DNA from: Pycnopodia helianthoides
Lineage: Eukaryota; Echinodermata; Asteroidea; Forcipulatida; Asteriidae
Length of the DNA: 64,000 bases
Assembly (NCBI GenBank): GCA_032158295.1
Contig: CM063245.1
Coordinates: 25,725,726 to 25,789,725 of the forward strand
Reading direction: 5' to 3'
The notes beneath the pieces are model-generated. The model saw only the letters and a program-made list of their open reading frames with translations, was not told where the DNA came from and did no database searches. The position numbers and the translations under genes are program-made. The number at the start of each line of letters is the position of its first letter. The first letter of the stretch is position 1. This document shows, piece by piece, positions 39,001 through 52,000 of this stretch.

Positions 39001-42000
39001 ATATACTTTTGATCACAGATTTACATAAAACTTACACGGTCTAATGATGATGATAGTAGAAAACATCCCTATAAGTATTTCTGGCTGAAATGCCATATTT
39101 GATGAGAAATAAATCAAACTAATTTCCGATTGGAGTTTATCGCTCATGAGCGTTTTATTCATGCATTGTTATAACACATGCAAATTTGTAATCGGTTTTG
39201 CACTATTTTCTCGTGACCCAGATGACCCATCGATCTCAAACTTCTACAGGTTTGTCAGTTTATGTATATGGTGGATTATATAAAGTGCTTACACTGCCAG
39301 CAACTGTTTTGTTAGCAAAAACCAATTCTGTCATGTTCCTTTAAAACAGGGTGTCCAAAAGACACCCAGATACCCCTCTGGCTAACACCATGCATAGCAC
39401 TAGCAGAGTCTTTCTTGAAGGCTATAAGTATATTCTTAATGCCTATTCCTTTAATTTAAAAGGCTAATTTAAGGCAAGTTTTTGTAACTTTTATATGAGT
39501 TTTATCTTACCAAGCCCCCCCCGAACAAAGATATTGACAAAATAGCGAGACCGCCAACATAGGGCTAGATACATGTACAAAATGTAGCTCAGTTGGTAGA
39601 GCGCTGGTACGTTAATCCGGAGGTCGTTGGTTCAAATCCCGCTCTAGTCAATTTTTCTTTGTTCAACCCCAAACTATTTTAAATTTACCCTGTCAGTTTC
39701 CCTTGTGGTTCATTACTTGACAGTTTTATCTTACATTTGTGTAATGCAACAAGCACACATAATAGTTATTACAGTGCTGTAAGACTGTAGAGTCAAGCAG
39801 ATCAGCACTGTGACTGTACAGTCCAGAAAAGTTCAACCTTAAGGTTCAGTATTCAGCCCGAGGTGCACTTACAAACAGTCACTTGTGTCTCGAGTTATAC
39901 TTCCCAACCACAAAGGTTTAAATATGAAAGTCACTGTCACTCCAGGCATGGGACCTTAATACCTGAAGGAAGCCACCCTACACTAGGGCTAACCACAGTA
40001 GAAGCTGGATCATGGCAGTCTGAAGACATTCTTAATTGGAAGTTTGATGGGGGGAGCCCTGTGGCCTTCCTGTTACTTGGGGGGGGGGGTAGGTGTCTTA
40101 CCCTTGTCTTCTGTACTTTAAGGAGTCCTTCTACTCCTGGAGTCTTCTGAACCTCATTAAGGCATTGGTCCCCAGGATGTTACTTGCATTTATTTGGTGG
40201 GGGTTAGTGAAGATTTGTATTAAAGTATTAAAGCCAGGTTATGACCTTCCTGACTTGTAGTTGGTCTACTATTCATCATCTTACATTGTGAAGATATAAG
40301 ATTGGGGTGTGTCGGATGTGTAATGATCCTGTGTCCAATACCTTCCTGCTGGCTACATCTTCTTTCTTGTAGAAGGAGGGATACTGGGTCAGGGTTGTGT
40401 CTGGTTTGTGTTGAATGCTCCGACCTTCTGCTTCTTGGTTAGCCCAGAGCCACTCTACTTTGGTCTTTTGGAAGTTGTGAACTTGGGTAGTTGTGAGCTG
40501 GGGTAGTTGTGAACTTGCTTACATGGTATCATTTACCCCTGTAACTGGGTTCAGGGTGTGATAGATGTACATTTAAACCCACTTTTTGTTGTTGTTGTGG
40601 GGGGGGGATTTCTCAGGATTTTTTCAAACCTTAAAGCTTTCAGCTCAGCTTGAAAGAAGTAAAGCTGTCACCAAAGGCAGAAAGAAATAGTCCACATCGT
40701 GTCCAAACCTGTAGTTGTGTATTTCTTTTGATGTACAGAGTCTGTACACCTCCTGAATTGTCGACTGAGAGGTTCTGGGTCTTAAAATAAAGGGGAACCC
40801 TGGTCTGAAAAATACTTTTTAGAAATGTTTACAAATCACTCAAATCCTATCCATGTAAAATTATTTGACAAGTTTATCAAAAGATGTGTACATTTATGTA
40901 CACGTATTGACTTTTTGAAGTCTTGTTTTCTCTGACCAGGGCTTGAAATTAACACCGGACCACAGCCCCGAGGCCCTTGACTTCAGTGTCGGGCCAGTAA
41001 ACTCTTGACAGCCGGTGGTCTTGTGTTTTTAGTTGGAGTAATTTAAAAACAATTCTCAATGTTTACCTTAGTCTAATAAATAACTTTTGATTCTGTGGAG
41101 TATGGAATACCTACCCATATGACAAATGAGATAAATCTTCTCTCAATCTTGCTGCTTGTTCAACTAACAAAAGTTTGCGTACATGTTAAAACTGTGGACA
41201 AAAGTTTTTCTTTAATAATTTCAATTCTGGTCTCGTGAAAAGAATTCTGGTCCAGTTAAGAAAGTCTTGTGGACTTTTCCCTCAAATTCGAGCCCTGTCT
41301 GACATGTGTGGATTATTCCATGGTTTTTGGTTGAAATAAATACAAATTCTTCTCAGCTGGCAGAGGACCCGGGAGTAAGTGTGAAGAGTAAAACATGAGG
41401 CTACTATTTTCCACTCTCGTAAGTTTCAACAATAGACTAATTTCAGATCATTGTCTGCGTGTAATATGTTCACAAACAGTATTAAGATAGTCAGTTTTGA
41501 ACACACAGTACATACTTTACATTTCTCTCCATTGTACTAAATGTCCTTGATTGTAATAGTGTGAGACAAGCCAACAACAACAAGTTAAACAATAGTTTTA
41601 TTTCTGTATGGTGTCTGCAGACTTTTGCTTGTGCTGTACCTAGCGCTTCAGACTTCACATGGGAGCAGACTTCTACTTCGACTAGGGGTGGCTCCCAGCT
41701 TTGAGTGATTCTCAAGTGATTCTTACCTTTTCTAGTTGTTTCGCTTTGTAAAATATTCATCACTTTCTAAGAAAGCGTTCTCTAGAAGACAAATTTGAGA
41801 GATCGGATCTGAGTGAGATAAGAAACTGGGGACTCACATGGAAAGAAGTTTATTAGTTGTAGTGGTGAGTAACTTGTTCACTGGTAATTTGTAGTGTGTG
41901 GTTGCAGTATTGACAAGTCAACAAATGATTAAAGTTCATGGCAGTGTGTTATGGTTACTACGTGCCATAAAATTGGATGATTCAACACGTTGAGTTATCA

Positions 42001-43038
42001 ACTGATTTTGTGTCTACTTTTCTTGGAAGACTGACTGTTGAAAATGCGCTTGGCAAACATCTGACTAACTCCCAGAATGTGACAGTCCCTTTATGCAAAA
42101 TGTCAGTTGATTTGAACAAGGGAACATCATTTTTATTATCTCAATGCCCAGTTTGGTCACTACCACTGTTTGTATTTGTTTAATCTTCCCAAAGGTGGTT
42201 TACTTACACTTTGTAAGAACTTCTGCAAATGTGTACGGTTTGTGTTTGTGTAAACAAGAAAGATTGCATATTCCAAGTATATATGTAGATTTACTATAAA
42301 ACTATACTTCTTGCCCCTGGGCAGTGGTGATCGATATTTACATAATCCTCATGAATATTCAGAATGGGAGTAATTGCACATATTACATAAGTAAGAGCTT
42401 GCCCTATAGTGTGTACACCATTGGTATCTACAAAGTAGACCATTGGTATCCTACCAATGTAATACGAGAAACCAGACTTTACAGTACATTATGGGTACAT
42501 TACATGTACATGTGTATACACACTGTACACTGTGTACAGTGCAATGTATGTACATCCACATTGCATATCTATACATGACGTACTTCTTATAATATAGATG
42601 TTTTGCAAGTCCTTGGATTACACTGTGCAGAGAGTAAACTTCAACACTTTGTGTGTTCACATAAAGTGCTGTTCACTGCTGTGTATGCTTTTTGCATGCA
42701 TGTTAACAACGGCACAGGCGTTCAAACACGTAGTAGAAACACAGACACTGTTTTGCAGAATGTCAATTGTATGATTAGCAGCATTTCCCTTTAATGGTAT
42801 CATCCATGGTATTTATGGAAAGAAGGAAATAATGATATCTTTTGTGGATTTTTGAATGCAATGCGCGGTACTACATTTACCCAGTTAGCTGTCGCCATGT
42901 TGAATGCTAGCGGCTCTTACGTGCAAAACAAAAACTGACATGTCCAACGTAAATGGTTACGGTTATTAGACGTATCTGTATCTGTAGATCTGTATTCATC
43001 ATGTGTACATATAGAATTGCAAAACCTTTCTAGTGCTA

Positions 43039-43074
<36 letters not shown>

Positions 43075-46000
43075 TTTTAATATTTTATCTGTTGCTGTAC
43101 AATTGGAATTTAAATTTCATGTATTTTTCATACCTGATGAATAAAACAATTCAATTCAATTCAATTATGAACAATATAAAAACTGATCATGTAGTTGACT
43201 TTACTTTGTTGGCAAAAACCTTGATGAGTGATTTGTTCATAACATGTGAAGTACTCTGAGCCTGATGTTGCATAAGAACTCCATTTACAAAGATGAACAT
43301 GATTTGACCCAGTACACCTGTATGAAGTGCTAATTGATAATGCTTAAAAAGGTGTACATTTGTGAAATAATATATGTATTTGTTTGATATTCACTGTAAT
43401 TCATGATTGCTGTGATCCTCAACAATTTGAGTGGGAAATTCAACACATTTGAAGATAAAAAATGCAGGATTAGGCTGTTGAAGCTGTGGACAGTACACAC
43501 TGCCAAATGCAATAACTGATAAAGGCTGCCTTATGATGCATACCCACAGTACACTGCCAAGTTCAATGTACAATCTATTTAGTCTAACCATACTGATAAA
43601 GTCTGCCCTTAGCATACCCCCTGCCGCGCTAGCGAAAAGAAGTGAAAACAAAAGGTTCAACATGACACATACATGTGCAGTATAGGTGAGATTTAACATT
43701 GTATAAAGGGCATTGTACAATCTATGGTACAATGCATAGTACAGGACTGCTGTCGATTGAAAGGTCTCCAGCTGAACCAAGTACTACACAGTTGATCCAG
43801 AACTTATTCTTCGAACCAACGAAACGAAGTGAACCATCTGTGTGTGCACGAGCCAGCTGCACTAAGCACAGCGCAGTATCCAACTTGGCACTGTGAGCTC
43901 CCGGCAGGCTGGCACACCACCAACAGAGCCAAGATCTGGACTGAAACTGTTTGTCATGGTATGTTTGTAGCTCGAGCCTGTCACTCAGGCCGAAGATACC
44001 ACCCACCAACAAGGAAATCCAAGTTGACGAAAGAAAACTACATTCCAGCGTTGAACTTGGACAGAATCACATGGTGAAAGCGAAAATGAGCATTAAAACA
44101 ACGGGGTAAAGTTTGTTGAGATACTTCATTTCCTTGTCCAGACGTGATAAAGTTTTCATAAAACGAGATGTCATGCCTCGAGGGCGGTGAATCTCCTTGA
44201 CTTTTCAGTTTGGTTGTAAACATATGAGATGGCAATTGTTGGCGTCATTGAAAAAGCATGCGTAGCCAACATTAGTGCTTTGAAGTATTGCTTCGTTCAT
44301 TTGTCGTTCAATTGTGAAAGCACACACTGAAGTGAAGTGGGTTTTTTGTGGTGGAGTTGAATATACAGGTTTTAACTTGTATGTGAACTTTGAAAGTTGC
44401 ACATTGAATTACATCTAGGCATTTGAACACTTGGGTATTCTGATGAAACAATCTTTATTTTTGTTACAAATCTTGATTTGCAATCATTCAAATAAATCAG
44501 ATTAAGGAATATTATTGGGGAATATTATTGTTATTATTATTTTTACCCTAACACCGATTTGTGTAAAGCACTATGCTCAGCACTTTCCCGTGTCCTGTGA
44601 AAAAAAGATCCACAGGCATATTACTTGGGTGGGATTCGAACCCACGATCTTTACCATTCCAGAGCAGATATCTAACTAGATTAAGGAAGAAAAGACATAA
44701 GACAAGATAGTCTGGTCCCTTTGTGGTTTGATGAGAATTAGTATTTGTTATTGTTTGTGCCTGCAGGGAACATGACAAAGATGGTGTTGCTGTCAGCCTA
44801 TAGATTGACAATCCATTATGGACAGTCTCAGCATGGTCTCTGAAAGGACCACGAGTTAAACATTAAGTCAACATTCAAAGGGCAGATCCATAGAGGGATT
44901 AACTTTGGTAAAGTGAAAGTGTTCAAATTGGGCCAAAATAACCCCTTAGTCAATTCCGCATCGTTGAAGATCTGAGAGGAGAGGGAAGACAGTGTTGATA
45001 AGAGTTGTCCATGTCCTTGCTCCTGGTTCTAAGTCATGGTCAAAGAGTCTGGCGGAGAAGAAGGTTAGAAAGGTGTCAAGAACAGCTGTCATTCTGGAAT
45101 ACATGGAATTACTGAATGAGTGCACAAGATTTATTGAGAGACAAAACCAGGAAAACCATATATGTGATTGTGCAATATGAGTTACATGTACGTCCAGTGA
45201 TACATCCTAGAACTTCAAATAGTAAATCATTATTCCCTCACCAAACTTAGAAGCACTACAAACACAAACAAACAAACAAACAAACAAACAAACAACAAAA
45301 AAACAAACAAACAAATAATTTGAACATTGTTTGAACATGTACTAGACTACCCAGACGTCATTGTTCCCCACACAGTTAATCACCAAATATGTGTGTATGT
45401 GCTTTATTTGCTTCTGTAACAATTCAAACTTTGTATATCCTGCTTTTTTCAAACGTTCCTTTAAAAAAACAAAAAACTTCTAAATTCAAAAAAATGATGG
45501 CCAGACGTACAATACCTTTGGGCATTTCTGCATAAACACTCGGTTGTGTGCAAGAACTCCTTTCCTCTTTTGGGAAGGGGGGGGGGTGGGGTGGTGTTGG
45601 TGGGTAACTGTAGGGGAAGAGAACAATCAGTGGCGTGTGCCAGCCAAGCCGTAAGGTCAGCGTAATTATTAAGAGGGTCGAGTCCCAAGGGGCGGGGTGA
45701 CTTGAGTAATTTAGCACACTAGTGCTTATGTTATCAGCGAGGGATCAATTAGGAAAAACTCTGGATTTAAGGGTGTGTTGCTACACGGAAGGACAGCTTG
45801 CATTTCTGTGGTTAGTGCTGAGTAAAGAGGGGACAGTCTCGTTGGTGTTTGTGTGTCCTTGCTGTTTGGTAATTGAGCTGTGCTAGTCAAGGTATTATGC
45901 TGAGTGCTGCAAATGCCTCGTTCAGAACCTCTGCAATTTAGGTTTTAAATTGTGTTCATTATCTGTTCAATGTTTTTTACTTTGAGGTTAGTCATATTTC

Positions 46001-49000
46001 AGTAATGTCCCTTCATTCTGTAAGTGAAAAGGTGTACATTTTAAACTTTCAGAATTGCCCTTGGCGCGTAACCTTTACCCCCACCCCTACCCGCTGGCTA
46101 CCATGCAGGTACACCATGGACCTCCATGGGTACACATACCTCAAAGGTGCTACTATACTGGACATTCTTGCTTAATTTGTGGTCAGCATCAATGAGGACC
46201 ACAGTTGTCACTCTTGAGTGATGAAATTGTGCAAGAAACTTTGGGGGTGGCTGTTCCAACTCAAATACAAAGTGGATATCACCTTGCAGTGGTCTTAAAT
46301 TAAGAGACTTTTAAGTTAAATTGGTCTGTGATTCGTGGAAGGTATTTCACAGGATTGGTTAGGATAAAAAACACAGTTTAATTTTAGTCTATAAGCTTGC
46401 TGATTATGAAGTTCATACCAGAACAATTTTTCTGGGAAATATTTTTCTCCCTAAAAATAAAGTGAAGTCGTATTCGAGAAAACTATTCTGAAAACCTAAA
46501 AAAAACAACGCCACAGCTGATTTTGGTTGTTACAACTAAAATTAAGGACAATACATGTTTACATGCTGAAAATAATAGTGTATGGTTCTTCACTATTTTC
46601 TCCTGACTCACACAACGGACCAAGCCAAAATTTTCACAGGTTTGTTATTTCATGAATTGGTTGAATCACGCAAAAAATGAACACTGTGTGTGACTATTTT
46701 ATCAACTCTGCCAATCCTGTTAATACCTTTAGCCTAAAGGCACTGGACACTATTGGTAATTACTCAAAATAATTGTTAGCATAAAAACTTACTTGGTAAT
46801 GAGAAATAGAGAGCTGTTGATAGTATAAAACATTGTGAGAAATGGCTCCCTCTGAAGTAACGTAGTTTTTGAGAAAGAGGTAATCTCTCAGTAAAATATT
46901 TGAATTGATTTTGAGACCTCACGCGTGAGGTCTCGAAATCAAGCATCTGAAAGCACACAACTTCGTGTGACAAGGGTGTTTTTTCTTCCATTATTATCTC
47001 GCAACTTCGACGACCAATTGAGTTCAAATTTTTACAGGTTTGTTATTTTGTGCATATGTTGAGATACACCAAGTGAGAAGACTGGTCTTTGACAATTACC
47101 AAAGGTGTCCAGTGTCTTTAAGCATAGAGATGCTTTAAGGTAGTTGTGGACATTTTTGTCATTATTTAAGGGGAACCACAAGTGCTCACTTGCGGACAAT
47201 TTCAACCGATATTCTTCAAAAGTCCTGAAGGTCTCTGACTGTCTCCATCATGTTTTGTTCATGGTACACACATGTGCGCCATGTGTTATTAAAACGTTGT
47301 GATCTCCAGGTACTGTGGGCATCTTCCTCTTCCCCATCTTCACTCTCCTCATTGTCGCTTTCATTTTCCTGTGGAGCGTGTCTTGCCGTCTGCTAAATTG
47401 ATCCATCACTTCATCGATCAAGTCTTGGCCAAAGATTTCAAGAAAAAACTTAATTACTTTCTTTCTTGAGCAGCACAGCAGTTCATTTTTTCATTAGTTT
47501 GTTATAGATTCTGTTCCTTTTTTCAATTTCATTTTTTCGTCCCCTCCTCCTCGTTAAACATTCTTCAAACCATCTGGTAACTTGATCCATGTGTTGCCAG
47601 TATCAAGACTGGAGGTTTGTTTTGAGTTTGACAAGAGGCTGTTTTGAAAGTATTAAAATTAAGAAGGCTCAGTTACCCAGTGTCAGGTTGCTGAGGGTGT
47701 GACCTAACTATAGAGTCTCACCTATCTGGAGAAGTGACATAGTTTTTGGGGTCTATTGTTTTCGGAAATGAACTTCAATTCTGCCTCTGTCTTTCACCAT
47801 GTTCCTCTGTAGTGTAGATATCTTCGAATCGTACACAGAATTCGCAAACATCAAATTTGAATGCCCCATGGTAATTTCAACCATAGTCATGTCCACTGAA
47901 ATAAGAAACCCAATTCAAGCAGTAGTCTGGTCTAAATTTCTTGGCTCTGCTTACTGTAAGTGAGAAAAGGTTGTTAAGGTCAGAAAATTCATGCTTAGCT
48001 TAAAAAGTCTACATGTATTTCCCAGGTTAGCGGGGATTTTTGTACTTGCATGTATTTGAACTTGATGTTGTTACTAAAAGCATTCTTCACTAAGCAGCGA
48101 AAAAATTCTGTGCTGACTCTGTAAGTGAAGAATAATAATAATATTAAAGACATTTGTAAAGGGCCAAATGCAAAAGCCTCTAAGCGCATAAAGAGAACAA
48201 TAAAATATACAATGAGTGAAAGATACATTACTAGTAAGCAGATTACAAATAAGCAGCTTCAAACAAATGAGTTTTTAAAACAGAGGCTTAAAACAGTGTA
48301 AAGAACTAGCCTGAACGGTGAGAGTAAGTGTAGAGTTCCGTGGTAAGCAGAGCCACGAAATTGGGTCCAGAATTGATGATTCTATAATTAAAGATTAACA
48401 AGACATAATTATATGCAGTGGTGATACCTAAAAACAAGTTCATAACCAGTCCTTGTACTTCAAAGTACAATTAGTAGAACATTCTCAACACCATTGTTTC
48501 AGAGACCAGGAAGTACGTATAATAAATTCTCCCAACATCGGAACTTGATTACGGATTTCCAGACCATGACAACAGGGAAGTGACAATCACCAAGATCTTT
48601 ATCCTTCCAGCGAAGGCCACACAGCAAAATTGACTGGGCACCAAAAAGAAAAAATGGAATTGTAGAAAGTCAACTTGAACATCTTGGAGTGGAAAATAAT
48701 TGCAAGAAACGGGAAGATTTTCATATTTTAAAGTTTAATTTTGTTTTCTCCCTTCAGATCTCACGTCAGAGGAATTAAAACTTCTGAATGACATTCGCCG
48801 AGCAAAACATCAGCTCCTCAAGGAAATCAGGGTGAGTAGTTTCTCCTTTCCCTTAAAATGTTTGACTGGTGGATTATTTTTCCGTTGTTGGAAAACTTTG
48901 GTTTCGTTCTCACATAAAAAGCTTTAGAATAAACACAACAAAAATAGAGCGTAATTATATACGTAAGTAAATGTAGTTTTACTTTTTGTGGTTTAAGTAT

Positions 49001-52000
49001 AAAACAGTTGCTAAGTTATGTTTATATGTAACTGCATACTGTACTATTTGTGATAATGAAAGTAACGCATATCAAAGTTGATCATGAAATGGATGTCCAT
49101 TTTGGCTTGCGAAACTGAAAAAGAAAGAGTATGGTTTGGTTTTTCATAGAACTTCATGAGATCAAAATTCACAGCTTTAAACTCACGCAATCACGATAGA
49201 CTGTACACTATTGCTGTACGCTTAAACTGAAGGACACACATGTATGCAGGTATCAACACAGTTCCTGCAAACTATATTATTGCCAAACATCTCTGGAGCA
49301 AGAAGCAGTGTCGAAGTCAGACATTTTTCAACCATGATGCTTGTAAACTTTCTGCACATTCTCAGGCTGTACTTTAGTGCTGTTAAGATCTGTGAGCAGA
49401 CTACAATGTGGTATTTGGTAGGTACAGAACTGAGTCATTTAGGTCAGATGTGCTTCCTTTCTTCCCGCGGCCAAATGTAGAAACCAGTACCCAGTTTTTC
49501 GCTTTGCCCTTTGTGGAACAAGTTGCACTTAACAAGTTTAGAAAGCACCATGGATGTACATTTGTGTGGTGTTTCATTCCTTCATGAGGAAAGCTAATAA
49601 ACTGCTCTCCTTCTATTATTGAGGAGAGCTCTTTCCATTCCTTAGAATTAAACTTCACACATAAGTCAAAAAAGTGGAATTAAAACACGATTTTGTAAAC
49701 TCTGACTTTCATGATATTAAATTTAAGCATAGTGTAAGTACCTCTGCTGATGATTAATATGCGCATATTAGATTGCTTGATTGGATTTATGGATTGTTAT
49801 TTCTGGTTCATGATCAAGATAAAAAAAACACCACATCGGTAGTTCATTTCCTGCTGATAATAAAATTGTGTGGGTTTTTCCACATTTTTTTGTTAGAATC
49901 CACTTTCAATTTTAACAAGTCTGCCTACTTTGGTGGGCTTTTCAATTGTTTTTTTGCCCTTAGAAAAAAGCTGGAAAATTGTTATGAATAAGGCTTGAAA
50001 AGTTGAGAGCCTACACTATGTGTACATGTAGGTCAGCCCTTGTACTCAATAAAATATTCCTACTTTTTTCCAAGGACCAAATATCATGCCTGTTTGTAGG
50101 AGTGCTTTTTTTGGTCCTCCTCGAACAAGGTTAAAGGAACATTACAGAATTGGTTTTTGCTAACAAAACAGTTGCTGGCAGTGTAAGCACTTTATGTTAT
50201 CCACCATATACATAAACTGACAAACCTGTAGAAGTTTGAGATTGATCGGCCATCTGGGTCATGAGAAAATAGTGAAAACCGTTTACACATTTGCGTGAAA
50301 TCATATAGATTCAAAAAATGAATAAAACGCTCACTGAGCGATAAACTCCAATCGGAAAATTAGTTTATTCATTTCTCATCAAATATGGCAATTCAGACAG
50401 AAATATTTCAAGGGATGTTTTCTACTATCATCATCATTAGACCGTGTAAGTTTTATGTAAATCTGTGATCAAGAAGTATATTTTACAAGTTTTTTTCTTA
50501 CCAATTCTGTAATGTTCCTTTAAGGAGTGTGATTGAAAGAGATTGCACTCCTTACAAAGAAGGTTTTTGTAATCGGATAAATCCTACATGTACATCTGCT
50601 TAGCAAGAATTGTCTAGTATTAGCAAATTTGTGTACTCAGAAGCTTTGTGACATTAACCTGAGGCTTATATTGTTGGGAAAAAAAAATTGAGAAAATCTC
50701 AGAATTGCCTAAAAACTTTTACATGTAAGAAGTGAAGTAGGCCTAAGGGTAGAAAAAGCAGCCTTTCTTTGCCTGAGTCTTTATTTTAATTCCATTTGTG
50801 TTGGAGATGAGCAGGCCTTGAGTTTCATCTTTAAGAGGGCAAGGCCTTCTTCATTTTGCAAAGGGCACTTCCCTTGGAATATCTTGAAGTCTATGGGACA
50901 CTTTTGAAGTGGCACCAAGGCCAAGACCACGGCAACGGAGGCCATGGCCTTCTTCGTGGGCCCGTGTTTAAATTCCAGGCCTGGATGAAAGCCTTATCTT
51001 GAGCCTCTGAATTGTAACATTACTAAATGCAAGGTTGATCGAAATGGCTTAAATCATCCTCCTACCATGAAACATGATTTTTCTACTTCAGTTCACACCC
51101 CTGGAATATTGCTGAAATGTCAAGTGAACTGTTGTATCATTTGTATCCGTGCAATACATAATCAGTGTTGCTTCACGGCGTAAAATGCAGTCAGGGAAAC
51201 TAGGGGCACATCAGAGGATTTTAGGGCAATTCTTTTACCCTAATTTTATAAATGGGATATTAGATACTAGTAGGAAACAATTTGACTAATCTCAGCTGTT
51301 ATTTCCCAAAGATGTGGATATCGTTTTTGGTTTTATTTTTACCCAATATTTTTGCTACACTCTTTTTCTTTTACAACCAAACTGTAACCTGGGTTAAAGG
51401 AAACTCAGATTTCTTCCCCGATATCTGGATTGTAATAAGCTGAAATAGCTCTGTCTTGTAAGTTTTTCAACATGGGAATCGTTTCCTTCTCAAGGATTAT
51501 TCTACGAGTAAATGTATTTGGGTTTTTACAAATGTTCTGTTAACTGCCGCGGGTCTTCTTCATTATACGTACTTGTCGGGCGTAGTGAACCTATGCGTGT
51601 ATAAATACATTTTGTTATTACTATTTGCAGTCGGTTGAACACCAAAGTGCATCTAAAAGTCACAAGCTGTGACAAAGAAAAAGGTGTTTTTTTAAAAAGG
51701 GTTTGAGACAGAGTTTACAATGAAGCAGTGCGGAAACTAGGGCAACATTTAAGGGGGGGCACAAGGAGGTACTGCGCCATTTCTTTTAGAGGGGCACTTC
51801 TGGCCAACTAAAACTGTAGTTTCTGTTTGCATTTCTGTTAAGCAAGCCACTTTTCAACGCTCTTGTTCTGTCATTTACTCTCTTTTTTTTGATAATCTGG
51901 CATGAGTGTAAAAACAAATACATTGTCTGCGTGTACGTGGAAAAATAATTTTAAAACTTTGAAATGATCAAATTAGAGCTTATGTAATGAAACATTGTAC

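Larger units (their letters stand above)
36100..48757 (+). other. Cytohesin intron 1 (12.7 kb)
   Basis: Bounded by GTAAGA and CCTTCAG. It holds TGTTAC/TGTTAG low-complexity sequence (36540-36650), a 19-bp minisatellite, one R2 MITE, one SINE-B, an R6 copy, a poly-T run, a SINE-C, a CAAA microsatellite, an R2-like element and one R1 MITE. No exon with homology was seen in 37500-38960, 39730-40930, 41300-43030 or 44700-46300. Confidence 0.75.

Noticed and set aside
43391..43780. 129-codon minus-strand frame
   Set aside because: Low-complexity composition, no domain, and inside a cytohesin intron without plausible promoter or splice sites.
43722..44012. 96-codon minus-strand frame
   Set aside because: No recognised motif, no splice support, and a competing plus-strand frame over the same bases.
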